The notes under the pieces were generated by a model, which did not search any database, was not told where the DNA came from, and saw only the letters and a list, made by a program, of their open reading frames with translations. A stretch of DNA of 17,170 bases from Nymphaea colorata (Eukaryota > Streptophyta > Magnoliopsida > Nymphaeales > Nymphaeaceae), in contig NW_022204927.1 of the NCBI RefSeq assembly GCF_008831285.2, positions 27,501-44,670 on the forward strand, given 5' to 3'. Below, piece by piece: positions 1-8,958 of the stretch. The number at the start of each line of letters is the position of its first letter. The first letter of the stretch is position 1. Position numbers and translations under genes: made by a program.

Positions 1-90
1 TAGCAAGGCGGGTTGTGCCTTGCGCATTTTTGACATTAGACTAAGTAGCGAGCTAGGTTAACATGTAATTAGGGCTCGCATTATGTTTAG

Positions 91-97
91 TATATAT
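91..97 (+). promoter_or_regulatory. Putative TATA box of the upstream LTR
   Basis: TATATAT follows AT-rich DNA. It is followed about 55 bp later by a (CT)n-rich leader beginning near 157, a common plant core-promoter arrangement. The intact element shows the same order at 5172. The transcription start would be near 120-130. There is no expression evidence. Confidence 0.4.
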
Positions 98-1832
98 TCT
101 GTAAACTCAATGTAGAAAGGATCGAAAAATTAATCAAAGATTGGTATTTGGTGTGGCACTCTCTCTCTCCTCGCACGAGGCTTCTCCCCTCTCGTCTCCC
201 ACCTTGTTCAACCCGAGAACCAGGCGTCTTCTCCCCCTCGCGTCCTCTACCTCCACGACGCTTCCGAATCCAGAAATTCCTTGAAGAGCCGCCGTCCGAG
301 ACATAGGCATAAGGAAGAAGGCATCGGCGGATCTCCACCACCGGCGGCGATCCCTCCCTTGTCACGTAAGTACCCCCTTTCGAGCTTTTTCAAAGTTCTG
401 AAATCGGTGCCTTTGCCCTGATCACGAGGGTACTGTGAGGCCGATTCCAGCATAGGGAAGATTGAAGGCGACGGATCTACCGCCGGCTTCAATTCGACAC
501 CGAAGAGGAGACGAATTTCGATCTCTCTCTCGCTGCCCGATTGCTGCATTCTGCCTTAGAACACAGGGCGTCTTCTCTCGGTTCCTCCCTCGGCATACCC
601 GAAGAGGGGAATCAGAATTTGGGCGTTTTCTGTTCTAATCAGAAATTGCAGATCGCGTCGCGGGATTGAAATCAGACGTTTGATCCCTAGTAGGCAGTTG
701 GCCGGATTAGAAAGACAAATCGATAAGAAAATTACAATTTCTAGCGGCCTGTTCTCCCTTTTGATCTGTCGGACCAGAGGCTCAAAAGTTAAGAAATCTC
801 GCTCTCTGGTCGAGATCTGAAGAAGAGGAGTGATCCCCGTGAATCGCCCAGAAAAGAGCTTTCTAAATATCAAAAAGGGGCGAGTTCCGTCGGCTGGATC
901 TCGAGATAGAATCTCGCCGGAAAATTGTTTGAATCCGGCCATCGCTGCTAATTCCGGTGGTCGCCATTGATTCCGGCGTTAGGGACCGAATTGCCCTTCT
1001 TCCCTAGTGTTTTAACTAAAATTTTGAAAGGGGTATTACGGTCAATTAAGTTCCGAGCGTTAGCTCAGGCCGCCGGTGCGAATTGGAGCTTCCTCCTCCG
1101 TCGCATCTGCCATTTCCGGCAAGTCCACCTCCGTTTCATCTCAGCCTTTAATTTCGACATCTGTCCATCATCCAGCCGCCCATCTGTGCCCTTGTCCCAG
1201 CTGCTGCCATCTGTCCCGATTCAGGATCAGCTCGCAATCAGCTGCTCCACCGAATTAGGAAGCAATCTCGCAGCCGCCGCTCCCCTTCCAGCTCCTCGCC
1301 ATCTCCACCGCGTCAACCCTAACTCGCAAGGATCCTCACGCGTTCATCTTGACACGTGTCGCAATCCGAGCCAGCCCTCCGCCACCTCACTCGCCACCTC
1401 ACCTGCCAGCTACCCACCTTGGTCCCGCATCTCGCCACTTGTCCCCCAGCCAGGCCCTGCGAGATCCCCTTTTCCTATTTCCTTGGATCTTTCCTCCTTA
1501 GTTTTAGGAAACTCCTCCACCTCGCGCCATCTTACCTATTCTTCCTCAGCCGTTTCCTCCTTTCCCTCTTGATCCGATCCGCAGTAATCCTCCACCGTAG
1601 ATCTGGTCCACGTGTCCCCATCTCAGCCTTAGCCTCATCCGAGCTCACACGAGAGCGCCACCTGGCCCTTCGCCCCCAATCTCCTCTCCTTCCTTGTCGC
1701 ATTTCTCCCTAACCCTTAGGCGAGAATTCGAGCTCCATTCCTAAGAGCTAGCGTTCTCTAGCTCTCTCTGTCGTGTCCGTCCGTCTTGCCACGTGGCAAG
1801 CATCGGTGCATTCCCTGGGTAAGACCAGCCCA

Positions 1833-2215
1833 GTCAACCGAACCCACTAGGCAACCTCCTGCACCGAACCCGCACCTAGGCTAAACCTCTACCGAGCCAA
1901 CCTAGATCGGCATTGACCCTTAGCCTTAGTCAACTAGGTCAGCTAGTCCACCAAGCCCACTTCGTTGGTAGCCTCCCTTAGCGACTCGAGCCTACCTCGA
2001 GTGACCCTTGACCTACTTGACCCGGACCCATTGACTCGGTCCATTTAGTCAACCACCTAGTTAGTTGAACCTTCCGCACTTGGTCAACTTTGACCAGCAC
2101 CGTGAGCTTAGGCTCGACCTTAACCTCCCTTACTGAACCAACCTATTAGCTAGGTCAACCCGTGACTGAACCTAAACCCTGTTTGACTGAGCCTACCCTG
2201 ACCCGAACCTGCTTG
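1833..2215. repeat. W-box-rich degenerate short-repeat block
   Basis: About 380 bp made largely of recurring short words: GTCAAC/TTGACC, CTAGGT and AACC. I count 12 TTGACY (W-box) cores on the two strands, starting near 1833, 1913, 1929, 2008, 2016, 2031, 2049, 2082, 2089, 2153, 2182 and 2211. W-boxes are binding sites of WRKY transcription factors. The block lies inside the upstream LTR, downstream of its putative TATA box. It is noncoding as far as can be seen. Confidence 0.5.
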
Positions 2216-3073
2216 ACTAGACCTACCACCTAGTAGAGCCCAACCGAAACCAGCCAACCCAGCCTTAGCTAGGATTAGGTTCAGCCGGCTCGCCGGCCCT
2301 TACAACGGCCCCTGCCTCTTCGTCGGCATCCACCGGCGCCCGTGGCCGAGCCACACTCCGGAGTTAGGCAGGCAGGCGCTGTCGCTGTGACAGCAGCCCC
2401 CCTCGGCAGTCCAGGCGGCCCTTCCGGCCCTGTTCCGTCTTCTTCAGTGCAGCAGCAGCACATCGGCAGCAGACGCCAGGCGACCTCGTCCTGATCGGCG
2501 ACCCTCGACCAGACAGCAGACGATCGCTCCCGGCATCCTCGACGGCACGACCGTAGCAGTTCGAGACAGCGTCCTCGTTCCCGGCGCGCGTCTGCCTCTA
2601 GGCCCAGCGAGTGTCAGCAGCGGTCTTGGCTCGACGTTAGCGCTGCTACCGCAGAATTCATCGCGGCAACAGCGCAGCGGCCACCGTAAACGAGCAGCGA
2701 CCAGACCTCGGCAGTCAACCCGTCCACCAGCGTGCGGCCTACCTTCAGCGTCTTCAGGCAGCGGTCAGCCCGAGCAGCAGGCTACGTGGAGGCACACCTC
2801 AGTCGGTCTTCCTGTTCTGTGAGCTGCAGTGCTCGGGGGCAGGTCATCACCCCGAGACCTATCCGGCTACGCCAAGGGCGATCCTTGGCCGGTATCGTCT
2901 CCTATCCCCCTTGTAGCTTCGGGCGGGATTTGCTTTCAGTCGTAGGTAGCATATTAGTTTATTTCCAGCATTTCTGTTTTAGCCTTGGCTTCGGCCTAGC
3001 TCCCCCGTGAGGTACCTCGAGGGCACTGTGCCCGAGACACGACCACAAGGAGCCAGACCCCCTATTTACTTCT

Positions 3074-3429
3074 GTTGGGTGTGGTTTGTACGTTAGTGTG
3101 GTTTGCGTGGTTTGTGAGTGAGATTGAGTGTTCTCTTGTATCGCTCGCGAATTGTAAAGGCCTCACGACCCTGTTAGTGTTTTGTAGTAGGCAGACTTAG
3201 TTAGGAATATTTGGGACTCGGGTAACCTACAAGTGTATCTCCCTACCTATTGGGTTTTGCGCCGGGGTCCTGTCCGGCCGGGTAGATCATTGTGTAATTA
3301 CCTAGGTTTTTCGGTTTTTAGAATAGGCCTCAAGAAGGTCCTGGGAAGTTTAGGATCGCATTGGTCGGATTTTCTTAGGCCAACCGGTGTGGACCTAACA
3401 GACACGAACCCGGACTACGGACCTTCCTA
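3074..3429 (+). repeat. LTR-end module, copy A
   Basis: First of two tandem divergent copies of a ~330-355-bp module. Landmarks in order: GGGTGTGGTTTGTACG at the start; several TTGTA words; TTGTAGTAGG at 3182; a hairpin GCCGG (3261-3265) / CCGGC (3274-3278) with an 8-nt loop; and AAGAAGGTCCTGGGAAG. The same landmarks occur in the same order in copy B and at the end of the intact LTR (7471-7807). TTGTA words resemble plant far-upstream polyadenylation elements, so a role in RNA 3'-end formation is plausible. Confidence 0.6.
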
Positions 3430-3756
3430 GGGTGCATGGTGATGGTTTGCACGTCCTAAGGATTGTATGCGTGGTTTGATGAATGTGTTGAATGCTGGAA
3501 TGAGTGAGGAATGAGTTCATGTTGTACGCTACGCTTGTAAGGCCTCGAACCCACATTGTTGTAATAGGTTCAGACCTAGCTAGCGAGGGATAAACCATTC
3601 CTTGTATCCTTACCCAAGGGCATTTGAGCTGGGATTGTGTCCAGCCGGGGTTGAAATTTTGTAAGGCCAATCTTGGGCCAGCTACATTACCACTAAGAGG
3701 TCTTGGGAGATTACGTTCGTCGGCGGCTTTGAGGCGCTACAAGGGCGGATGTAACA
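3430..3756 (+). repeat. LTR-end module, copy B
   Basis: Second tandem copy, forming the 3' end of the upstream LTR. Landmarks: GGTTTGCACG; TTTGATGAATG; five TTGTA words; TTGTAATAGG near 3559; hairpin GCTGG (3628-3632) / CCAGC (3641-3645) with an 8-nt loop; AAGAGGTCTTGGGAG. The hairpin starts 198 bp into the module, exactly as in the intact LTR (7471 to 7669). Relative to A and C, one stem pair is changed on both sides (C-G to T-A), which keeps the pairing. Confidence 0.6.
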
Positions 3757-3767
3757 ATCTCCTACGC

Positions 3768-3833
3768 AGGTGATTTGGGCGATCGCTCCCGGGTAAAAGG
3801 GCTAACGCGAAAATCACCTAGTCTACCATAAAT
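3768..3833 (+). repeat. Array motif copy 1 (inverted-ended, ~66 bp)
   Basis: Starts AGGTGATTTGGGCGATCGC and ends GCGAAAATCACCT followed by CTACCATAAAT. The terminal AGGTGATTT and AAATCACCT are perfect inverted repeats (9 bp), so the motif could fold into a hairpin. It contains the palindromes GCGATCGC and CCCGGG. Confidence 0.75.
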
Positions 3834-4158
3834 GTTCCAGACCATTCGTGAATCCACTTGTGTACCTGATCCGGTCCCAAAGGACACCGCAGGCGCTGTC
3901 GGGGAACAGCGAGCACTGCAGGCCGAGGGCCAGGCAGGGAAGGACACGTTGCATAGCACCTGCCAAACAAAGGCCTTGACAGCAGTCGGAGGCCGAGAAG
4001 AAGGCAGTCGCACCGCGTGGACTACAAATGGCCCAGGCAAAACCGGACGCAGGAGAAACTGAAAAGACAGCTACGGAAGCACGCGGAACCAAGAAAAAAT
4101 GGCCGCTCGCAGTGAAGAAAGGGCACACGAGGGACGGCAGCAAGGTCGAAGGGTGTCA

Positions 4159-4922
<764 letters not shown>

Positions 4923-5134
4923 CCGACCTAGCCACACATGCCCAGTGGACCGAGACTGAGTTGGAGGAGTTTTCAGCCCCAAGCCGACCATTTCAGGCCG
5001 AGACGGAGTGATTACAGCATTACGGGTCAGTCGGAGCGGTTTTGACAGGATCCCGTCTTAGGACCCGATCCAAATCCAGCGTTTTTATTAGGAACCGGTT
5101 TCATTTTTAGTTATGTTTCAGTTTTGTACCGACC

Positions 5135-5203
5135 CGGTTCGAGACATAGACCGAACCGAGTCATGCTACACTTTAAATAGTGTCTTTGTGAAGTTAACCC
5201 TAA
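5135..5203 (+). promoter_or_regulatory. 5' LTR core promoter: inverted repeat, TATA box, telo-box
   Basis: CGGTTCG (5135-5141) and CGAACCG (5152-5158) form a perfect 7-bp inverted repeat with a 10-nt spacer. The TATA-like TTTAAATAG is at 5172-5180. AACCCTAA, a plant telo-box word, is at 5196-5203, about where transcription would start. A CT-rich leader follows from about 5250. The identical set in the 3' LTR is at 13505-13573. The promoter role is inferred from position and motif order. Confidence 0.55.
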
Positions 5204-6415
5204 GTTGTTAATGATTTTTGGACAAAGTTTCTAATAGAAACAGGTTTCTCTTCACCCGCGCGTTTCTTGCGCCTCCATCTTCTTCTTCCTCCCCATTTCT
5301 GTGTGAAACATCTGAGGTTCTTCTCCAGCCTCCTCAGATTCATCAATGGCGGATTGGCAACCCGACATTATCCCACACCCTCCGCTGGTTTTCTCTACTA
5401 GGAGGTGAAACGAAGCAAGCAGCCGGCGGGTTGTCTTCTTCATCGTCTACCCGAGCAGAAGCAAAGGTGAATGCCGTGCGGACTCCTCAGCCACAGGGGT
5501 GTCGAGAGGCGTCATCCACCATCCGGAAGGCATTCTCCAGCCTTCGCGCAATGCCTACACGGCGGTGTGAAGATCTGAGATGCATTTGATCGTCCGTTCA
5601 ACAGAAATACAGCTAAGTGTGTTTTTCCAGCGTCATTTCCTCTTGTAGTGACTGTAAATCGCCTCCCCAATTCGTTTGTATGCCGTGGGATCCTTCTGGA
5701 ATCCGTGAGGATGATCTGAAGAAGGATCGAAGCGAAGGAGAATGGGTTTGGGGGTCGTTTGGAGGATGATCGAGCCTCTTTTTGAGCATTCGGTTGAAAC
5801 AGGCCTACCACAGCCAGTCTCAATCCGAGCTTAAATCGAAGGGTCAATCGGCCATAACTTTTGGGGATTTTGATACTGTTCGCTTCCCACCGAACCAAGC
5901 TTTCTATAGGAAGTGGAATCGCGTCAATCCGTTCAGTATTGAGTGAGTTACGAGCTTGAGAAGTCGGAGTAGGTTCTGTCACGCAATTCCGCCGACCAGT
6001 TCCTGTTTCCGGCGACATTCCCGGCGATCCAACCGTTGGATCTTCACGATTCCGGTGCCATTAGATTCCCAACATCCCTGAGATCATCTCCACCAAATTT
6101 GACGTCGATCGGACTGTAGATGGCGTTTCTGGAGGCGACGGTCTGAATCTGGCGGGAATCGGCGGCGAGCATCCCTGTTTCTCCGCCACAGGCGGCTGTA
6201 ACCCAATATTCGCTTAGAACATTGGGAATGCAGCATCACCGGGTGATCTATTGACTTTAGCTTGTTCCAAATTTAATTATCTGTCGATTGCAAGTGGTTT
6301 CATCTCTTGATTTGATCGCATTGAGGCGGAGTGGCGATTTGAAGACCTGTGGCTGTTCTTCTGCACGACGGCTCTTCCTGAAACAGGCGACAGAACTACA
6401 ACGACTTTGAGGGAT

Positions 6416-6843
6416 CAACGACTGGGGTCTAGACAGCTCAGATTCAGCTCAAATTTGGAGCGTCTACTCCTTGGCTAGTGGTCTTGCTACAGTCCAAATT
6501 TCAGGATTTTTGGAGGTGTCTATGAATTGTTATGATTTTTCCATCGGAGACCTCTCCAGCAGTCCTGAAGCTGTTCTGCGCCTGATACATTTCTGAACGA
6601 AGGACAGAACGTGCGCGATTTTCAGAGCTCAACGACCTGGCCTTAAACTCGTCGGATTTGGCTCAAACTTGGAGCGTCCACTCCTGAGGATGTCTACTTG
6701 TTTCTGACCAAGTTTGGGGATTTTTGGAGACTCCTGTGATTTGCTACGAATTTTAGACTGGAGGCCACTCCCTGCCAGCGCCTGAACCTGTCTTCTTCGT
6801 TTTCCAGAACAGAGGCCAAGCCTCGACGCTACCCCGATCTCGT
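6416..6843 (+). repeat. Imperfect tandem duplication inside the 5' LTR (period 214 bp)
   Basis: Unit X (6416-6629) and unit Y (6630-6843) share, in order, CAACGAC, GCTCAAA-TTGGAGCGTC, ACTCCT, GGATTTTTGGAG and CCTGAA-CTGT. The GGAGCG landmark is at 6457 and 6671 (214 bp apart). Divergence is far greater than between the LTRs, so the duplication is old and belongs to the family. Function unknown. Confidence 0.65.
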
Positions 6844-7142
6844 TTTCTTCGATATTGGGGAAACGAGTATCTCTGGTGATTTCAGCTCCTTGAATCCCTT
6901 GTTTTCCTTTCATTATATCCTGGATTTGATTGTGCTTGCACTTGTTTTGGCGGAGCATACCCCTGCTGCAACGAGGATGGGCTGCAACCTGTTAGCATAG
7001 ACTGCAACAGTCCGGAGCCGCAACCTTGGAGTTGAAGGGTGCTCGTCGACACCAGTTCGACGCCTGCTTCCCCCTTAACAGCATACAAAGAGGGGTTTAG
7101 ATCGCATCTTGTGAGGCATTTCATACTTTGGCTCTGTTGTTC

Positions 7143-7169
7143 GATTACTGTTTTGCTGTAACAGTAATC
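7143..7169 (+). other. Perfect 10-bp stem-loop in the 5' LTR leader
   Basis: GATTACTGTT (7143-7152) pairs perfectly with AACAGTAATC (7160-7169) across a 7-nt loop. Identical in the 3' LTR at 15511-15537. It would lie in the genomic RNA leader, about 650 nt upstream of the PBS. Possible roles (RNA structure, dimerisation, packaging) are guesses. Confidence 0.55.
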
Positions 7170-7470
7170 CGTGCTTCCCTTGTTGCTGAGGTGAACCGTG
7201 AGCCATCAAGCGACCGGTGAGTTGGGGTCGTGGAGCTTGCTGTCCAGCTTGGGCGAGGAGGCATTTGCTGAGTACCGAGGCTTAGTTTCTGGTTTTCCAG
7301 CCTCGGTGGATAGCTCGGACTAGCTCCGAGGAGGTTTGTACCCTGTCCCACTATAGCACGGGGAGGGTGTTCTTGCTTACAAACCCGCCTACACGGCGCG
7401 CGGCATAGTGAGGTCCTCGGAGGCTCGTTCAGCCGACGACACACCTCCTTGCGGCTTGGCCACCTAGGGG

Positions 7471-7807
7471 TTGAGGGTGTGGTTTGTGCGCTTAGGCATG
7501 TATGTTTTTGATGAATGCTTGGATGTGAATGTGGTTGAGTGAGGTGAGCGTTTAAGTTGTATCGTCGCGGTTGTATTAAGCCTTGAGCCCCTTAGCATTC
7601 TTGTAGTAGGATTGGCCATTTGGGTTCGGGAAACACTCTTGTAATTCTGTCCTAACTTGGGAAATTAAGCCGGGGTTGCTGTCCGGCAGGGAAAGAGTGT
7701 AAAGTCTTCTTAATACTTAGCCTATTCGGAGCCTGCCCCAAGAGATCTTGGGAAGGGAGTTCGGCATTCGGCAGCGAGCTTAGGCAGTCCTAGCCGGGTT
7801 CCCACCA
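7471..7807 (+). repeat. LTR-end module, copy C (5' LTR)
   Basis: Terminal 337 bp of the LTR. Landmarks match copies A and B: GGGTGTGGTTTGTGCG; TTTGATGAATG; TTGTATCG; TTGTATTAAG; TTGTAGTAGG at 7601; TTGTAATTC; hairpin GCCGG (7669-7673) / CCGGC (7683-7687) with a 9-nt loop; and a second short inverted repeat CCCAAGA (7737-7743) / TCTTGGG (7746-7752). Repeated TTGTA words suggest a polyadenylation region, which would place the R/U5 border here. Confidence 0.6.
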
Positions 7808-7810
7808 GTT

Positions 7811-7822
7811 TGGTATCAGAGC
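7811..7822 (+). other. Primer-binding site for initiator-methionine tRNA
   Basis: TGGTATCAGAGC begins 3 nt after the end of the 5' LTR. It is the standard plant PBS complementary to the 3' end of initiator tRNA-Met (12 matching bases). Minus-strand DNA synthesis would start here. Confidence 0.95.
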
Positions 7823-7845
7823 ACCTTGGGGCTGATTGAGCAGCT

Positions 7846-8931
7846 ATGGCAAAGAAGAAGAACTCAAGAGTTGAGCAACAGGAAATGGAATTGGGCGTCG
7901 AAGATGCAGCCACCGAATCAGTTCATGAGGGCAGCGGAAGGAATGAATCAAACCGAGAAAAGTTCTCACGGATAGAAACCGAACTTGAGGAAATGAGAGT
8001 AAGAATGAGTCGGCAAGACCAGCCATCACGTGTGGAAGAGAGGTTGTCTCGCTTTGAGGAAGCTATGATTCGTATGACTGATAACTTCACGCAAATAAGT
8101 CACCAATTGGGTTTCTTAACCGGCCGAATGAATAAAATGGACCAATTGTCAGAAAGTATAGAAGGGCTAAATCAAAGAATGGACCGTATGGAAAGATCCG
8201 TTAATCATGGGCACAACCGAGAAGATAAGGGAAAAGGACCTTATGAAGAGCCTCACACATCATATCAAGCTCCCAAAGAGCATGCCGCATCGAGTTTTGG
8301 AGGGATTAAAATTGGAAAAGATAATCAAGTTCCACCCAAAACCAATGAAGCTCACATGGGAAATAAAAAGACCATGGGAGTTAACATGGCAACTTGTTCC
8401 AAACCACTGGTAGACAATGATTTTGAAGAAATTTCAGATGAAGATAGTGAGAGAATCGGACAAAGAAGTGAGAAAAAGAGGGGCCAAAGGAACATAGAAC
8501 CCAGATCCAACATTCGGGTTGACTTTCCTAAGTTTGATGGCAAAAACGCCCAAGATTGGGTGATTAAAGCGGAGCAATACTTTGAGTGCCAAGAAGTTAG
8601 GGAAGACAAAAAAATTACAACGGCCATGATCTACTTTGAAGGGGCAGCTATGAGGTGGTATCGGTCGTACAAGAGGAAAAACCCGGTCATGGTATGGGAA
8701 ACGTTTTCAAATGCATTACTCGCTCGCTTTGGAGTCTCGTCATATACTAACTATCATGTGGAGCTCATCAACATGAAACAAATCACTACCGTGGAGGAGT
8801 TTCAAGGTCGATTTGAGGACATGTCATGTATGGTTGGAGATTGGCCCGAACCCGCACTCATAGGTGCATTCATGTCGGGATTGAGAGAGGATATTAGAAT
8901 TGAGATGCTATCCGAGGAACATGTAGATTAG
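7846..8931 (+). CDS. gag: Gag N-terminal and capsid part, interrupted (361 aa)
   Basis: Structural protein that would form the virus-like particle in the cytoplasm. The ATG at 7846 has G at -3 and +4 and an in-frame TGA just upstream (7837-7839), so the start is secure. Residues 1-10 are basic. Residues about 39-118 are charged and heptad-like, probably coiled coil. Residues about 222-361 hold the Ty3/gypsy-type retrotransposon Gag (capsid) domain, with [14 protein letters not shown] and later FQGRFEDM and GLREDI. The frame ends at TAG 8929-8931, before the zinc knuckle. The knuckle lies in the next ORF in another frame, so this Gag is cut short within its own domain order. The neighbour is pol, 26 bp downstream. 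The family assignment is firm; whether the protein is made or functional is not known. Confidence 0.9.
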   Translation: MAKKKNSRVEQQEMELGVEDAATESVHEGSGRNESNREKFSRIETELEEMRVRMSRQDQPSRVEERLSRFEEAMIRMTDNFTQISHQLGFLTGRMNKMDQLSESIEGLNQRMDRMERSVNHGHNREDKGKGPYEEPHTSYQAPKEHAASSFGGIKIGKDNQVPPKTNEAHMGNKKTMGVNMATCSKPLVDNDFEEISDEDSERIGQRSEKKRGQRNIEPRSNIRVDFPKFDGKNAQDWVIKAEQYFECQEVREDKKITTAMIYFEGAAMRWYRSYKRKNPVMVWETFSNALLARFGVSSYTNYHVELINMKQITTVEEFQGRFEDMSCMVGDWPEPALIGAFMSGLREDIRIEMLSEEHVD

Positions 8932-8958
8932 ACAGTTGCTTTGCAAGGGCACGAGTTA
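8904..8958 (+). other. Gag/pol junction lesion: stop codon plus frame change
   Basis: The gag frame ends at TAG 8929-8931. The pol frame (-1 relative to gag) is open only from 8904, after a TGA at 8901-8903. Family-like residues continue in the gag frame for four codons past the stop and then resume in the pol frame near 8943. This suggests a nonsense change plus a one-base loss near 8943. No slippery heptamer is visible in the overlap. Described only; no repair is written here. Confidence 0.6.

Larger units (their letters stand above)
1..3756 (+). mobile_element. Divergent long LTR (solo or 3' LTR) related to the intact chromovirus, left end outside the window
   Basis: No gene is recognised here. 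The last ~680 bp align by eye, in order, with the last ~340 bp of the intact element's LTR, present twice in tandem (modules A and B). The segment ends in ...GTAACA at 3756. The next bases, ATCTCC, match the start of another array unit at 16258, so the LTR edge can be placed at CA/3756, with ATCTC (3757-3761) a possible target duplication. Other parts: TATATAT at 91; a CT-rich leader (150-360); a possible splice donor GTAAGT at 366; strongly pyrimidine-rich DNA (about 1080-1780); a W-box block (1833-2215); and CAG/GC-rich DNA (about 2290-2770). The order TATA, CT-rich leader, end module parallels the intact LTR. Short ORFs here look like products of base bias. The LTR identity is inferred; the end homology is seen directly. 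Confidence 0.6.

Noticed and set aside
967-1572. 201-residue forward open frame, Ser/Pro-rich
   Set aside because: The region is strongly pyrimidine-rich, which removes stop codons; there is no domain and overlapping frames look the same.
2441-2760. CAG-rich stretch resembling a triplet repeat
   Set aside because: Only short CAG runs in GC-rich degenerate DNA; no expanded tract and no convincing reading frame.
5512-6018. 168-residue antisense open frame, identical in both LTRs (also 13882-14388)
   Set aside because: Identity only reflects the LTR duplication. The peptide has no recognisable domain and lies in leader DNA of the opposite strand.
6026-6042. Palindrome GATCCAAC-C-GTTGGATC in the LTR (also 14395-14411)
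   Set aside because: Real, but with a single-base centre it cannot form a normal RNA hairpin, and nothing around it points to a function.
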